64,000 nt of DNA from Serpula lacrymans var. lacrymans S7.9 (lineage: Eukaryota > Basidiomycota > Agaricomycetes > Boletales > Serpulaceae), in contig NW_006763298.1 in assembly GCF_000218685.1 (NCBI RefSeq), positions 1,126,049 through 1,190,048 on the forward strand. The letters run 5' to 3'. Both the position numbers and the translations under genes were made by a program. Positions 61,373-64,000 of this stretch are shown piece by piece (position 1 is the first letter of the stretch; each line of letters opens with the position of its first letter). The notes beneath the pieces were generated by a model. That model saw only the letters and a program-made list of their open reading frames with translations. It made no database searches and had not been told where the DNA came from.

Positions 61373-63053
61373 ATGAATCGCTCAAATGATAACGTCTATC
61401 AAGCCCCGTCTCACTCTACCAGCCCTTACATGGAGGTTGGACCCGCCTTGCAGCAAGCTCTCAGACTAGCCAGGTGCCAGGCTTCTAATCTCAAACAACG
61501 CAAGCTAGAAGAACTCCCGGCTGAGAACAATGTCATGGACAAGGACATCACTCGCGAAGAGCAGCGCTTGCTCAGTGCTAATGCGCAAGTTGTGAAGGCT
61601 TTGGAGCATTTGTTCAGTTGGAGGTACAGTTTGGGGGTGCCTCCTTGTAAGGTTTGGATTGACTGTGTCTTATGTGGCGTGCATAACAGGCATAAGGATC
61701 GAACATCGCGGACCAGTAAGCTTTCGTTTGTCGAATCCTGGCGCTTTCAGCGCGTCATGTATCGCGTCTGGCTGTTGTCCTACTTGTATGGGATGGGAAG
61801 TGTCCCAGTCGTACCGATTACCGAGAACTGCGAGTACTCAGATCTTATGGAATATCGAGCAAAACAGAAGGCTTTCTTGAAACAATTCACGACGAAAGCT
61901 TTGCACCAAATCAGTAGGATTGCGATCTTCCTTCAAGGAATCGCAAATTGGGCGCTTTTTGCGGAAGGAAAGCTTATCGGTTCTTTAGAAGTCTGTTTGT
62001 ATCCACGTCTAATTCTACTTCATTCCATCATATAACATATCACCGCAGACGATTTCAAAGGGTTGTACCTCTTTGCTGGTCCACATGCCGTCCTTCAATG
62101 TTACGAGGAAATGAGCACAGAACCATTACAACTGGGCTATCTTAATGATGATGGACCCTACGAGAAGTTTCTTACAGGACCATTGAAAGAACTATACACA
62201 GAACGTCAGGTGACCAATGAACCGTACGGAAAAGATTTAGAGAAGCTCATCTTGGATCGCGTAAATGGAGAGAATGATAAGTGTAAGTTAGTGGTCATTG
62301 CACTAGGAATCTATTATTCTTATATTTTGTTGACAGGTCGACAATGCACATCTGATTATCAATGGCTTCCGGGCATAAAACAAGGCGTCAATTTGTATAA
62401 CGAAACCAGTGTGTCAATCTGAACGTAGCTGCCATCATATCATGTCATGACCAGGTCTGCGCAGATTGGGACTATCTGAGAGGATATATTATTGCTGACT
62501 TGCAGTTTCACGTTCCCGGGAAAGTGCTGCAAAACCAGTCGGACAAACAACTCAATCAGACTTTACGCAACATAGATTATGCTATCTTGATGGATGAAAT
62601 GTTCGACAGCAAGAAGGATCCATACTTAAACTTGTCTAAGCAAGACTGGGTTTGCTATGATTGTCTTACCGAGCTATTCAGAGATACTGTACTTCGTTGG
62701 TGGCTCAACCGTAAACGTAGAGGTATGTTTATTGCTGCTGGTGCTATCGAAACCATACTATTTGAATTCTCTTATATTTATATTTCATATTATAGATGGG
62801 GTGACTATCAAGGAAGATTGCCAGTGCGTTTATATGCCAAACCCATCACTCAGAGCGTTCCGATCATAATTGAACGTCTGTAGATATGGATACGACTGCA
62901 GTCAGCAAACATATAGCAGAGGCTTAGAGCACGCGATGAGATTCAACGTAAGTTTGCAATAAATTTCTGTCGCTTTCGTATGGTCATTAAAACTGGGTGC
63001 AGCATCTTTGTGAACCTACCCAGAGAGAACAGGGATCGCAAGGAGCGTACTGA
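61373..63053 (+). CDS. Orphan basidiomycete protein, several exons
   Basis: Starts at ATG 61373 (MNRSNDNVYQAPSHSTSPY). Long first exon with VVKALEHLFSWRYSLGVPP and a CxxC (CVLCGVHNRHKD), then WRFQRVMYRVWLLSYLYGMG and KQFTTKALHQISRIAIFLQGIANWA. Later exons give DDFKGLYLFAGPHAVLQCYEEM, YLNDDGPYEKFLTGPLKELY, DLQFHVPGKVLQNQS, DWVCYDCLTELFRDTVLRWWL and, after two short introns, DCQYGYDCSQQTYSRGLEH and HLCEPTQREQGSQGAY before the TGA at 63051. The paired Cys in the C-terminal part suggest zinc binding. The style matches multi-copy agaric families of unknown function. Confidence 0.6.
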
Positions 63054-63560
63054 TGAGCCATTCTGTCAACCGCCCATAATAAGCTGCGTTTACGAGGTAT
63101 AACAATATGACTGCACTATACCATGTCCTTGCTCGATGATATTACTGTAACATGCATGATTCCCATTGGCTCATGTTATTATAAATTCAAAATTATATCG
63201 AACAATGAATGTATCGAACGGTAGTGAAACCAGACCAATTCCTAGTCTGTGCTATGCTCTTTCTCCTACCAGCGTGTGTTAGATTAAGATTCATGATGTA
63301 TACGGTAACATGTGCTCTCCAGCACATTCAGATCAAAACCTACAATGCGCAACATACACAATGATCTGCCTTAATCACATAGACGCTTCAATGCATCTAC
63401 CCACCCCACATTGTAGGTTCAGCACTAGGGAGACATGAGATAATTTTATCGAAATCGCTATCATTTCTAGCCTGGACCTTTACTGAATTACAAAAACCAT
63501 ATAGAATGGACGCCATTCAACATGACGGTTTTGCTACATCATGATACAAATAAAATATAC
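63054..63560. other. Intergenic stretch
   Basis: 507 bp between the stop codons of two convergent genes; nothing recognisable. Confidence 0.5.
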
Positions 63561-64000
63561 CTAATCCATGAAGTTCCATCTTTTTACGACTTGGAGCATA
63601 AAATTGTCGTGGTCCCTCAAGATCTTTTTCCCGTCGCGAGCTTCTTGTGGCCTTACTATGTCCATGTAATTGACGCAAGCTGGGTAGCGCGCCTCCTCAA
63701 TGCTTCCCGCCCAGTCAAAGTCGATGATCATGAACCGTGTCTTGTCGGTCTTGGACACCATAATATTCGTATCGCGAATATCGCCATGGACGTAACCAGC
63801 TTCGTGAAGACTTTCCAGTTTTGCGGATATATCGGTGAAGACAGAAAGGGGGAGCCGTCCCGTGCGGGCACTCAGCATCTCAAAGTCGTCAGGGAGCATG
63901 TCCATGACCACCATGAACCAGCCACCGGCGATCTTTTCGAACCCTCGCAAGGCTGGGGCACATCCCAAAGATGCAAAGTGATTATGGACATCGCACGAAT
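63561..64000 (-). CDS. FunK1-like protein kinase, partial (5' end outside window)
   Basis: The frame is open on the minus strand from the window edge to the stop at 63561, so only the C-terminal part is seen. It contains a kinase hinge (WFMVVMDMLPDDF), the catalytic-loop equivalent GYVHGDIRDTNIMV with HGD in place of HRD, and IIDFDWAG in place of DFG, followed by a short C-lobe end. HGD with DFDWAG is typical of the fungus-specific FunK1 and related kinase-like families, which are strongly expanded in agarics. The substrate is unknown. No intron is visible in this part. Confidence 0.8.
   Translation of the reverse strand, partial: SCDVHNHFASLGCAPALRGFEKIAGGWFMVVMDMLPDDFEMLSARTGRLPLSVFTDISAKLESLHEAGYVHGDIRDTNIMVSKTDKTRFMIIDFDWAGSIEEARYPACVNYMDIVRPQEARDGKKILRDHDNFMLQVVKRWNFMD

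Overview
The window is nuclear DNA of a filamentous basidiomycete, most likely an agaricomycete (mushroom-forming) fungus. Genes are split by many 50-70 nt introns, mostly GT-AG with a few GC-AG. Gene order is compact, and the set includes a fused URA2-type carbamoyl-phosphate synthase/aspartate transcarbamylase, a beta-tubulin with nine introns, an intron-rich histone H4, a CDC12-type septin, an agaric-type C2-zinc/coiled-coil protein and a FunK1-like kinase fragment. The genus cannot be fixed from sequence reading alone.

Layout. 1-8154 is a repeat-rich accessory block. It holds a frameshifted gene of a dispersed basidiomycete family (HMG-box-like C-terminus, 1885-3105, minus). That gene is abutted by a very large, nearly perfect inverted repeat: two 1.8-kb arms around an 813-bp spacer. 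The right arm is interrupted by a 628-bp solo LTR with an exact 5-bp target duplication. 8976-10316 is a secreted, Cys-containing single-pass membrane protein. 10317-14012 has no recognisable gene. From 14013 the region is mostly conserved genes: beta-tubulin; an unknown secreted protein; URA2 (7.2 kb, 10 exons, 2250 aa); a fungal SLATT-type two-TM protein; NC2-alpha/BUR6; GINS subunit SLD5; DAP1/PGRMC haem-binding protein; a secreted BNR_4 propeller; a large orphan; an inverted pair of MFS paralogues (37.7-39.7 kb plus, 44.0-46.0 kb minus) enclosing cytosolic tyrosyl-tRNA synthetase and a DnaJ-X co-chaperone; histone H4; an MRM2-type rRNA methyltransferase divergent from a TFIIIC tau55/GTF3C6-type subunit; a coiled-coil zinc-finger-like protein; a frameshifted, truncated HSPA12-like HSP70; three orphan proteins; septin CDC12; and a partial FunK1-like kinase running off the right edge.

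Working together. Most of the genes are unlinked housekeeping functions: pyrimidine synthesis, transcription by Pol II and Pol III, replication, translation, chromatin and cytoskeleton. The real structure lies in pairs. The two MFS transporters share a promoter cassette with a CGG-N8-CCG palindrome, so they are probably duplicated together with their regulation. The 5-kb palindrome plus solo LTR records at least two successive insertion or duplication events. The spliced models for URA2, beta-tubulin, H4, NC2-alpha, SLD5, DAP1, TyrRS and SLATT were built by hand; each sums to an exact multiple of three. Other multi-exon spans are given as gene limits only.
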